Notes under the pieces: model-generated | Database searches by the model: none | What the model saw: only the letters and a program-made list of their open reading frames with translations | Told to the model about the DNA's origin: nothing | Shown: positions 1 to 5,995 of the stretch, piece by piece | How positions within the stretch are numbered: the stretch's first letter is position 1 | Layout of the letters: every line of letters begins with the position of its first letter | Made by a program: the position numbers and the translations under genes | DNA from: Planctomycetota bacterium | Lineage (GTDB): Bacteria > Planctomycetota > MHYJ01 > WSZJ01 > JACPWG01 | Assembly (NCBI GenBank): GCA_016220045.1 | Contig: JACRIP010000709.1 | Location: 1 to 10,592, forward strand | Length of the DNA stretch: 10,592 nucleotides | Reading direction: 5' to 3'

Positions 1-20
1 AGCCGAGGCGGCCGACGCCA

Positions 21-80
21 AACGCCTTTAAACGCCGCTGAACGCCGCTGACCGCCGTTTAACGCCTTTAGACGTGGTTA
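21..80. repeat. 10-bp tandem repeat, about six units
   Basis: Six consecutive 10-bp units with the core AACGCC followed by a variable TTTA, GCTG or GTTT tail (21-30, 31-40, 41-50, 51-60, 61-70, 71-80). Units 31-40 and 41-50 are identical, 21-30 and 61-70 are identical, and the last unit is the most diverged. The 10-bp period is close to one helical turn. The array lies just beyond the fadL terminator and may continue to the left of the window. No coding potential is evident and the function is unknown. Confidence 0.75.
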
Positions 81-116
81 AAAGACAGCGGGCGGGCCTG
101 CGTGAGGCCCGCCCGC
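80..116 (-). terminator. Rho-independent terminator of the fadL-like gene
   Basis: A perfect 12-bp stem (88-99 paired with 105-116) with a 5-nt loop lies about 35 nt past the TAG stop of the minus-strand FadL gene. Read on the minus strand, the GC-rich stem is followed by TGTCTTTT, a short U-tract. This is the standard intrinsic-terminator layout and it separates fadL from the repeat array. Confidence 0.8.
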
Positions 117-151
117 CGAAGTGATGGCTCGATTTCCGCGACCGCTCAGGG

Positions 152-1522
152 CTAGAACTTGACGGTCGAGGTCAGCATGAAGACGTGGATCGGGTCGGAG
201 CTGTAGGTACCATCCTGCACCGGGATCTGGCTGCCGAGCTCCGTGTTGTTCACGTCGCGGTCGTTCATGAACACCGCCATGTAGGCGACGTCCATGTTCC
301 ACCAGTCGTCGGTGATGCCGAAGCCCATGGTCAGGCCGTGGCGGTCGGCGTCGGGCAGCGTCGGGCGCAGGGTCTCTTCCGGAACCGGGGTCTCGTCGTA
401 GAAGTACCCGACGCGGCCGGCCAGCGCGGAGCTGAACTTGTACTGCATGCCCAGGCGGACGGCCCAGGAGTCGTCCCAGCGCGGGAACTGGGTCAGGGTC
501 GAGTCGTCAACGAGGACCGTACCGGTCGAGCTCGTCAGCGGCGTGCCCATGTCGGCCTTGACTTCGTCGAACACGCTCCAGGTGTTGTACTCGCCGTTCA
601 CTTCCACCAGCAGCTCCGGGGTGACGTCGTAGGCGAAGCCGAAGCCCGCGGTACCGGGCAGATTGAGCTCGGCGCCGAGGCTGGTCTTGAACCGCGCGGG
701 AGCCGCCGCGGCGGCGCCGAACACGGTCGTGTTCCGGTTGGCGGCGCGGAAGGAGCCGTTGGTCAGGTTCATGTGCATGTCGTGGCGGTAGTACGCCCCG
801 AGGCGCAGCTTTTCGGTCAGCTTCGAGTGCAGGCCGATGTTGAAGGTCCAGCCGTCGCCTTCGACTTCCTGGTTGAGGTCGGCGAGCTTCTCGATGCCCT
901 CGCCGCCGAAGGCCGCCGGGACCGCGGTCAGGTTGACCACGGGCTTGGAGTTGACTTCCAGCTTGCCGAAGCCGTAGATCGGGCCGGCGGCGATCGCCAG
1001 CTTCTCGCCCATCAGCTCGTAGGAGAAAACCGGGTTCACGAAGATCGTGAACAGGTCGACGCGGTTGACGATCCGGCCGAATCCGGCGGCCGGGATGCCC
1101 TCGGCGTTGAGGTCGGTGATGCCGGTCTCATCCCAGTCGCGGCTGAGGCCGAACATGCTGTAGACGCCGAGCCCGAAATTGAACTTCTCGAAGCCCAGGT
1201 CCGTGGTGATAAAGAACGAGGGGACGCCGAAGAGCTGGTCGTCGGCCGACTGGTCCTGGAGCGACGAGGGGATGTCGGAGTCGAATTCATTCCCCGGCGC
1301 ATAGATGCCGGCGTTGGTGAAGGCCGCCATCGTGCCGTCCAACTGATGGATGCCGGCGGGGTTCATGGCGACCGTCGTCGGATCGTCGGCCTGCGCGACG
1401 AAGGCGAGGCCCATGCCGCCGCCCTTGGCGCCCTGCTCGGCGATCTTGAATCCGGACGCAAACGCGCCCTGCGGAACCCCGGTCAACCCGAGGACCAGAG
1501 CGCCAACCAACCACTTCTTCAT
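152..1522 (-). CDS. FadL/OmpP1/TodX family outer-membrane transport protein
   Basis: The 456-residue product is a predicted outer-membrane beta-barrel of the FadL family, which moves hydrophobic substrates such as long-chain fatty acids or aromatics across the outer membrane. Residues 1-22 form a signal peptide ending AFA, with likely cleavage before SGFKIAEQG. The mature start matches the FadL N-terminal hatch region: a glycine-rich segment (residues 31-38), then DDPTTVAMNPAG with the family's NPAG signature at residues 54-57. The rest is alternating aromatic/polar strands typical of a barrel, and the chain ends in phenylalanine (TSTVKF), as BAM-inserted porins do. Length suits the family. 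The start is fixed by a strong Shine-Dalgarno (AAGGGGAG, 6 nt upstream) and the signal peptide. The gene has its own promoter at 1592-1620 and a terminator at 80-116, so it is probably transcribed alone. Stop codon is TAG. The substrate cannot be read from sequence, so I give no gene symbol. Confidence 0.93.
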   Translation of the reverse strand: MKKWLVGALVLGLTGVPQGAFASGFKIAEQGAKGGGMGLAFVAQADDPTTVAMNPAGIHQLDGTMAAFTNAGIYAPGNEFDSDIPSSLQDQSADDQLFGVPSFFITTDLGFEKFNFGLGVYSMFGLSRDWDETGITDLNAEGIPAAGFGRIVNRVDLFTIFVNPVFSYELMGEKLAIAAGPIYGFGKLEVNSKPVVNLTAVPAAFGGEGIEKLADLNQEVEGDGWTFNIGLHSKLTEKLRLGAYYRHDMHMNLTNGSFRAANRNTTVFGAAAAAPARFKTSLGAELNLPGTAGFGFAYDVTPELLVEVNGEYNTWSVFDEVKADMGTPLTSSTGTVLVDDSTLTQFPRWDDSWAVRLGMQYKFSSALAGRVGYFYDETPVPEETLRPTLPDADRHGLTMGFGITDDWWNMDVAYMAVFMNDRDVNNTELGSQIPVQDGTYSSDPIHVFMLTSTVKF

Positions 1523-1591
1523 GCTGTACTCCCCTTATCCACCACAAATGGTCGTCCCGCGGCGAGCCCTCCGGGGACGAAAGAGGCGCGG

Positions 1592-1620
1592 AGTCTACAA
1601 ACCCCCGCCCCAGGTGTCAA
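1592..1620 (-). promoter_or_regulatory. Sigma70-type promoter of the fadL-like gene
   Basis: On the minus strand a perfect -35 box TTGACA (1615-1620) is separated by exactly 17 bp from a -10 box TAGACT (1592-1597, four of six consensus bases). Transcription would begin near 1585, giving a 5' leader of about 62 nt before the FadL start. The leader contains the strong ribosome binding site at 1529-1536. Confidence 0.72.
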
Positions 1621-1693
1621 CAGATTTTCCCGGACGCCCACGGGGCCCCGGAGCCGCCCCCCCACCGTCCTCCCGCCGCCCCTCCCGCCGCCG

Positions 1694-1722
1694 CCCCGCC
1701 CCCACACCCCCTCCCCCGCCCC
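1694..1722 (-). other. G-quadruplex-forming G-run cluster after the peroxiredoxin stop codon
   Basis: On the minus strand five G-runs of 4-5 bases (1719-1722, 1713-1717, 1707-1711, 1699-1703, 1694-1697) are separated by loops of only 1, 1, 3 and 1 nt. This is a near-ideal G-quadruplex pattern. It begins one base after the TAG of the peroxiredoxin and lies in the RNA-like strand, so the mRNA 3' end could fold too. G-rich sequence continues to about 1657, including a run of seven. I see no conventional hairpin terminator for the peroxiredoxin in this gap. Confidence 0.65.
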
Positions 1723-1723
1723 G

Positions 1724-2383
1724 CTACACCGACTTCTTGCAGATGTAGAAGTCGATCCGCTCGTAGTTGCCGGTCTTGCGCTCCTCGACCTCCTTCTCGG
1801 TCTTGGGCGGCAGCACGATCACCTTCTCGCCCGGTTTCCAGTTCACCGGCGTCGCGCACCCATGCTTGTCCGCGGTCTGCAGCCCGTCCACCAGGCGCAG
1901 GATCTCATCCACGTTGCGCCCGACACTGAGCGGATAGTAGATGATCGCGCGCACCACGCGCTTCGGGTCGATCACGAAAACCGCGCGCACCGTCGCCGTC
2001 GCGCTCGCCCCCGGATGCAGCATGCCGTACCTGGTCGCCACCGCCATGCTGATGTCGGCGATCATCGGATAGCCGATCTTCACGTCGAAGTTCCGCTGCA
2101 GGTTCTCGCGCCACGCCACGTGGGAGTGGATGCTGTCGATCGACAGCCCGATCAGCTTGACGCCGCGCTGATCGAACTCGGACGCGCGGCGCGCGAATTC
2201 GGTCAATTCGGTCGAGCAGACGGGCGTGAAGTCGGCGGGATGGGAGAAGAGGAGCACCCACTTGCCCTCCTGCCAGGTGCTGAGCGTGAGTTCGCCCTGG
2301 GTGGTGGGGGCGGTGAAGTCCGGGGCGAGGTCGCCGAGCTTGGGGATGCCGCCGGGTGCGGCGGGCGGCGTTTCGGTCGCCAT
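1724..2383 (-). CDS. Peroxiredoxin, 1-Cys (Prx6-type)
   Basis: The 219-residue product is a thiol peroxidase that reduces hydrogen peroxide and organic hydroperoxides, probably in the cytoplasm because no signal peptide is seen. The AhpC/TSA fold begins with GDLAPDFTAPTTQGE. The active-site motif is HPADFTPVCSTE, with Thr53 and peroxidatic Cys56, and the supporting arginine is Arg133 in ATATVRAVFVIDP. The C-terminal part (YYPLSVGRNVDEILRLVDGLQ, then HGCATPVNWKPGEKVIV) is the extended domain of the Prx6 subfamily, and length is typical. Two other cysteines, Cys176 and Cys215, could act as resolving residues, so strict 1-Cys chemistry is not certain. The start is supported by AAGGAA 7 nt upstream. 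It lies 108 nt downstream of the M48 gene on the same strand with no clear promoter between, so the two may be co-transcribed. Note that it uses Cys, not Sec. Confidence 0.94.
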   Translation of the reverse strand: MATETPPAAPGGIPKLGDLAPDFTAPTTQGELTLSTWQEGKWVLLFSHPADFTPVCSTELTEFARRASEFDQRGVKLIGLSIDSIHSHVAWRENLQRNFDVKIGYPMIADISMAVATRYGMLHPGASATATVRAVFVIDPKRVVRAIIYYPLSVGRNVDEILRLVDGLQTADKHGCATPVNWKPGEKVIVLPPKTEKEVEERKTGNYERIDFYICKKSV

Positions 2384-2491
2384 GGTGAGGTTCCTTGAAA
2401 AGGAGTTGCGGCGGGTGAGGGTGTCGGACGCCGGCAGCGGGAGCGGCGCCGCGTGCGGGGCGTCTCCGGGAAGCGCGGGCGGGCGGCGGCG

Positions 2492-3676
2492 CTACTTCTT
2501 GAGCGGCGCGGCGCAGCTCGCGCAGAAGTTGCCCTTCTGGTCGGTCGCGCCGCAGCGCGGGCAGATGCCGGACCCCGACGCGGGTGCGGTGTCGCCGGCC
2601 GGTTTCGGGGGCTCGGCCGCGGGCGCTCCGCCCGCGTCGCCGGTGCCGCCGGGCGCGCTGGGGCCGCCCTTGCCGAAGATCGAGCCGAAGCCGTCCTGAA
2701 TCGTCTTGCCGAACCCGCCGAGCGCGCCCCAGAATTCGCCGGGCGCGTCCTGCGTGGTCCCCTTGACCGAGCAGCCGCAGAAGCGGCAGATCTGGACCTC
2801 TTCGGGCAGGTGGGCGTTGCAGTGCGGGCAGACGATGCCGCCGGTGCGTTCGGCGAACCGGCAGCGGCCGGCCAGGATGTCGCGGTACTGCGTGCCCTCG
2901 GCCCAGGCGTGCATCTCGGCCGCGCGCACCACCGGGAAGGGATGCGTGCGCGAGACGCGCGAAATGAAGTCGATCAGGCGATTGAGGTCTTTCCCCGAAA
3001 CCATCGCCTCGTACTCCTTCGCCTGCTCCAGGAAGGCGTCCGCGGTCATGCCTTCCTTGATCCCGCGCGCGCCGCCGGCAAGCTTCATGAGCACGGCGAG
3101 CGCGGCGGCCCGGTCCTGGACCGTGAGCACGGCGGCGCGGTCGCAGGACAGCTCGGCCTTGCGCATCCATTCGAGGAGCGCGAAGCGCAACCCGTGCACG
3201 GCGATCGCCGCCAGCCCGAGCAGATCGGCGAGGTAGGTGAGGAAGCGCGCCGTCATCAGGTAGAGCACGTGGCCGCACTTGATGTGGCCCATCTCGTGGC
3301 CGATGACCGCGAGCAATTCCTCTTCGCTGAGCATCTCGACGAGCCCGGTCTGGAGCACGATGATCGGGTGTTCGACCCCGGTGGTGAAGGCGTTGGCGAT
3401 CGGCTCCTGGTCGAGGAAGAAGTCGGGGCGCGGCATGTCGAGGATCAGGGCGGCCTCATTGGCGAGCCGGTCCACGCTCGGGCAGGTGCGCGGACCGACC
3501 TTGACCGTGTCGGCCATGCACTGCATGCGCACCAGGCGCTCGAACCCGTACTCCATCATCTTGCGCATGGCGAAGTTGATGAAGGGGACGCCGCGGACGA
3601 CTTCGAGGGCCGCGACATCGGTGGGGTGCTGGAAGGCGCCCGCCTGGAGGTTGGTCAGCGGAATTCGGGCGGACAT
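2492..3676 (-). CDS. M48 family zinc metallopeptidase with two C-terminal zinc ribbons
   Basis: The 394-residue product resembles the HtpX/Ste24-related M48 peptidases, which often take part in membrane-protein quality control. The zinc-binding motif is HEMGH (residues 127-131, catalytic Glu128). The third zinc ligand is Glu175 in ELSCD, and the later THPFP (244-248) with nearby arginine is the conserved M48 substrate-region motif. The segment before the motif, ending in a hydrophobic strand, is typical of the family. A hydrophobic stretch at about residues 148-170 may be a membrane segment. After residue 280 come two four-cysteine zinc ribbons, C283/C286/C297/C300 and C372/C375/C385/C388, joined by a low-complexity Gly/Pro/Ala linker. 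The second ribbon ends the protein. There is no signal peptide. The start is fixed by AGGAGGGG just upstream and a promoter at 3743-3771. Protein targets are unknown. Confidence 0.9.
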   Translation of the reverse strand: MSARIPLTNLQAGAFQHPTDVAALEVVRGVPFINFAMRKMMEYGFERLVRMQCMADTVKVGPRTCPSVDRLANEAALILDMPRPDFFLDQEPIANAFTTGVEHPIIVLQTGLVEMLSEEELLAVIGHEMGHIKCGHVLYLMTARFLTYLADLLGLAAIAVHGLRFALLEWMRKAELSCDRAAVLTVQDRAAALAVLMKLAGGARGIKEGMTADAFLEQAKEYEAMVSGKDLNRLIDFISRVSRTHPFPVVRAAEMHAWAEGTQYRDILAGRCRFAERTGGIVCPHCNAHLPEEVQICRFCGCSVKGTTQDAPGEFWGALGGFGKTIQDGFGSIFGKGGPSAPGGTGDAGGAPAAEPPKPAGDTAPASGSGICPRCGATDQKGNFCASCAAPLKK

Positions 3677-3742
3677 GTGCCCCTCCTGGATTGGGTGGGT
3701 GGGTGAAGGGTGGCGGCCGGCCCACAGGGCGCCGACGGCGAC

Positions 3743-3771
3743 ATGGTATCAGGCCGGCGCGCTGCGGTCAA
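3743..3771 (-). promoter_or_regulatory. Promoter of the M48 gene (possibly M48-peroxiredoxin unit)
   Basis: On the minus strand TTGACC (3766-3771) is followed after 17 bp by TACCAT (3743-3748), preceded by TGA, an extended -10 pattern. Transcription would start near 3735, leaving a leader of about 60 nt with the AGGAGGGG ribosome site at 3679-3687. Confidence 0.6.
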
Positions 3772-3787
3772 AGGAGGTTTGGCGTCG

Positions 3788-3990
3788 GGGTGCATGTCCG
3801 GGCCTGCATCTCGACCGCATCGCCCCCACGCATCCGCTAACTGCCCTCCGTCTTACTCGTAGCTCGAACTCGCACTCGAATGCCCTGGGCGTACGAGTAC
3901 GAGTACGAGTACGAGCTACGAGTACGACGGAGGCAGCGGTTTCGAAGCGCATGGCCGACACGCTCGAGATGCAAGAACGGACATGCACCC
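3788..3990. repeat. Long imperfect palindromic element between divergent genes
   Basis: The ends are perfect inverted 13-mers: GGGTGCATGTCCG (3788-3800) and CGGACATGCACCC (3978-3990). Inside them the arms keep matching, for example TGCATCTCGA (3804-3813) against TCGAGATGCA (3964-3973). The core (3841-3936) is a second, stronger inverted repeat made of GTACGA/ACTCGT units, with CCGTC..ACTCGTAGCTCG on the left and CGAGCTACGAGT..GACGG on the right. The centre is near 3886-3890. The right half holds a run of four GTACGA-type 6-bp units. No transposase gene is present, so it looks like a non-autonomous, MITE-like or REP-like element. Its ends recur at 10087-10121 and 10465-10486. Confidence 0.75.
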
Positions 3991-4021
3991 TTGGCATCGG
4001 CCCGCCCGCGCGTGGTATGCT
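3991..4021 (+). promoter_or_regulatory. Likely promoter of the selenoprotein gene
   Basis: An extended -10 box, TGG-TATGCT (-10 at 4016-4021), lies 39 nt before the ATG at 4060. A -35-like TTGGCA (3991-3996) sits 19 bp upstream, a long spacer that the extended -10 could tolerate. The -35 box directly abuts the end of the palindromic element, so that element may have supplied or altered the promoter context. A leader of about 32 nt results. Confidence 0.45.
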
Positions 4022-4059
4022 GCCGCGGTCAAGCGCCACCTCCCGCTCGGAGTTTCGCC

Positions 4060-5895
4060 ATGCACCGATCCTTGTTTTTCGCAACCCTGATCGGCATCCT
4101 GGGGGCCCTGCCCTTCGTCCCAGCCACCGCGCAGGAGGGGGCCGGGGCCGGTGCGGCGCCGCCGGAGTATCGGAGGCGGGTAGAGCGCGCCGGGAGTGCG
4201 CTGGCGGCCGGGGACGCCGACCGTGCGCTGATCGGGCTCGCGCAGGCGCTGGAGGCCTGCGGCGACGATCCGGCCGCGTGGCGCCTGCTGGTGCGCGTCG
4301 CCCGCGCGCGCCGGGACGCGGACCTGACGCTGCTGGCGTCCGCCCGGCTGGCGGACCTGGCGCCCGCTGTGCCGGGCGCGCCGCCCGCGCCCGGCGAAGC
4401 GGGCGGCGCGGCGGCGGCCACTGACGGCCCGCCGGCGCGGGTGATCGCGGCCTACCTGGGCCGGACCGCGGTCGATGGCGAGCGCACGGCGCCGAGCGTG
4501 GCGGCGGGCGCGCCGCTCCTTTCCCAAGGGCTGCTCGCGCTCGCACTCGACGCCCAAGGTCGGCGCTGCCGCGGCGCGATCGCGTGGCGCGCGGCAGAGG
4601 GGCTGGCGATCGACGACCCGGGCGACCCCCCGATCATCCGCGCGGGCGCGCAGCCGGGCGACGTCTTGCTGACCGCCCACCTCCGGGACCTGCCTGAAGG
4701 TCCGGCCGCGACCCTGACGATCCGCGTGATCGGCCCGCTCGCGCGCCTTGCGGTCGAGCCGGCGCGCACCGTGGCGCGCATCGGCGCCGAGGTCGGGCTG
4801 GTGGCGACGCCGGTCGATGCCGCGGGCCATCGGCTGTGGGTGCCCGAGCTCGCGTGGTCGATCGCGGGCGCACCCGCCCCGGCGCCCGACGCGGCGGCGG
4901 CGGCAACGGCGACGCCGGTCGAGCTCTATCGCCCGACCTCGCGCGTCGGCTCCGGGGACTTCTTCCAGTCGCACCGCAACCATGTCACCGTGCGCGGGCC
5001 GGCGGGGCGGACCGTCCGCGTCGTGGTCACGCCGCCGGAGGGCGCCGTGCGCGGCACCGCCGAAATCGTCGGCGAAGCGGGCGGCGCCGCGTCGGCCGCG
5101 GCGGCGGAGGGGGGGGCCGCGGCGGCCGGCATTCCCTGGGGCAGCGACTACGAGGCGGCGGGCGCCGCCGCGCGCGCGGCCGATCGCTGCCTGCTGGTCG
5201 AGGTGATGTCCGAGTGGTGACCCAACTGCCGCCGGGTCAACAGCAGTCTGCTGTTGGAAGCGGAAGTGGTGAAGGCGGCGGCGGAGTTCGTGCCGGTGCG
5301 GGTGGATTCGGATCTGCGGCCGGAGCTGGTGCGGCTCTGGCAGGTACGGGACATGCCCGAGATTCTGTGTTTTTCGCCGGCGGGGGGGCTGCTGGCGCGC
5401 CGCGTCGGGCCGCTGATCGTGGCGCAGGACCTCCTGGAGATCCTGGGGGCGGCGACGCGCGAGTGCGCGCGCACGCGCGGGCTGGAGGAGGCGGCGCGCG
5501 CGGCGCCGCTGGAGAGCGCGCGGGGAAAGGCGCTGGCCGACGCCTATTTCAAGCAGCGGGCGTGGGAGCGGGCGGCGGCGGAGTACGAGCGGGTGCTGAC
5601 GCTGGCGCCGGCCGGGGCGCCGGGCGACCGGGAGACGGCGGCGGCGCTGGTGGTCTATGCCGAGCTGATGCGCGCGGGGCGCGCGGAGGCGGCGACGGCG
5701 GCGGCGGAGCGCTTCGCGCGCGAGTATCCGGCGAGCCGGCGGCTGCCCGAAGTGCTCTACTGGGAAGGCCTGATCCTGCTGCGCGACGGCAAGGCCGCGG
5801 AGGCGCGGGCGGTGCTCGGGCGGGTGATCCGGGATTTCCCGGATGACCCATCGGCGCGGCCGGCGGCGGAGGCGCTGCGGCGGGCGGAGAAGTGA
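4060..5895 (+). CDS. Candidate selenoprotein: exported Ig-like / UxxC thioredoxin / TPR protein (in-frame TGA = Sec387)
   Basis: Read with TGA 5218-5220 as selenocysteine, the product has 611 residues. Residues 1-24 are a signal peptide (ending PATAQ). Residues 36-100 form a helical TPR-like repeat. About 128-225 and 227-325 look like two bacterial Ig-like domains, each with a D-x-x-G turn and a W strand. Ala/Gly linkers precede a thioredoxin-like domain (about 358-475): IPWGSDYEAA, then LLVEVMSEW-U-PNC-RRV, with Sec387 and Cys390 in the redox motif and cis-Pro433 in RDMPEIL. TPR-like helices fill about 495-611. The likely role is thiol/disulfide exchange in the periplasm. The start ATG has GGAG 7 nt upstream and begins the signal peptide; an upstream in-frame ATG at 3880 would translate the palindrome. 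A putative SECIS lies at 5229-5263. The terminal stop is TGA (5893-5895), so TGA is not recoded everywhere. The main alternative is a Cys-to-stop mutation or sequencing error making a pseudogene. Confidence 0.8.
5218..5220 (+). other. In-frame TGA, predicted selenocysteine codon
   Basis: The TGA follows GAG TGG and precedes CCC AAC TGC, so it stands exactly where a thioredoxin has the first cysteine of CxxC. The reading frame is open for 386 codons before it and 224 after it. The beta strand before it (CLLVEVMSEW) and the helix after it (PNCRRVNSSLLLEAEVV) are adjacent parts of one fold. The next base is C, a weak termination context also seen after the Sec codon of E. coli fdhF. Confidence 0.78.
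5229..5263 (+). promoter_or_regulatory. Putative bacterial SECIS hairpin
   Basis: A perfect 8-bp stem, CAACAGCA (5238-5245) with TGCTGTTG (5249-5256), carries the triloop GTC (5246-5248). A T-G wobble (5237/5257) extends it, and a 4-bp lower stem (5229-5232 with 5260-5263) closes an asymmetric internal loop. The apical loop begins 26 nt after the TGA. Published bacterial SECIS rules ask for a loop about 16-37 nt from the UGA and a G among its first two bases; both hold. The apical part GCA-GTC-TGC is very close to the GCA-GGTC-TGC of E. coli fdhF. SelB would be the binding partner. Confidence 0.72.
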
Positions 5896-5914
5896 CCGCC
5901 GCCCGCGGCTTCTT
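5880..5914 (+). terminator. Possible weak terminator overlapping the selenoprotein stop
   Basis: GCGGGCGG (5880-5887) can pair with CCGCCCGC (5899-5906) across an 11-nt loop containing the stop codon. It is followed by GGCTTCTTCTT, which is only moderately T-rich. It could attenuate read-through into the next gene, but in such GC-rich DNA a chance stem is possible. Confidence 0.3.
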
Positions 5915-5915
5915 C

Positions 5916-5944
5916 TTGACGGCCACCGCTCCGTTCGGTATGTC
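5916..5944 (+). promoter_or_regulatory. Promoter of the two-gene membrane protein / HEAT unit
   Basis: TTGACG (5916-5921, five of six bases) and TATGTC (5939-5944) are spaced by 17 bp. Transcription would start near 5951, about 45 nt before the ATG at 5996. This suggests that the downstream pair is transcribed apart from the selenoprotein gene. Confidence 0.6.
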
Positions 5945-5995
5945 AACGCCCCCAACCGATGGATTCCCTCCCCCATTTGCCGGAGATCGCCCGGG

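Noticed and set aside
185..2398. Plus-strand open frame of 737 codons
   Set aside because: It runs antisense through FadL and peroxiredoxin, including the intergenic region and G-tract, and has no recognisable domains or ribosome site.
3790..3862. Short peptide after an AAAGGAGG-like site at 3771-3778 (starts at GTG 3790 or ATG 3794)
   Set aside because: The frames are only 16 or 22 codons, lie within the palindrome and have poor spacing; the purine-rich site overlaps the -35 region of the minus-strand promoter and is probably coincidental.
3880..4059. N-terminal extension of the selenoprotein from ATG 3880
   Set aside because: It would translate the palindrome into repeated Tyr-Glu and bury the signal peptide. 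ATG 4060 has a ribosome site and begins a classic signal peptide.
5218..5220. TGA recoded as tryptophan or glycine throughout the genome
   Set aside because: No other gene in the window contains an internal TGA, all Trp codons seen are TGG, and the same gene ends at TGA 5893. The position also aligns to Cys, not Trp or Gly.
5254..5895. Separate gene starting at TTG 5254
   Set aside because: It would begin inside the first thioredoxin helix, after the redox motif, with no ribosome site, and it is in frame with the upstream gene. It is the second half of the selenoprotein.
3916..5976. Long minus-strand open frame of 686 codons opposite the selenoprotein
   Set aside because: Its product is almost all Arg, Pro, Ala and Gly with no domain pattern, typical of antisense frames in GC-rich DNA. 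The plus strand encodes recognisable domains.
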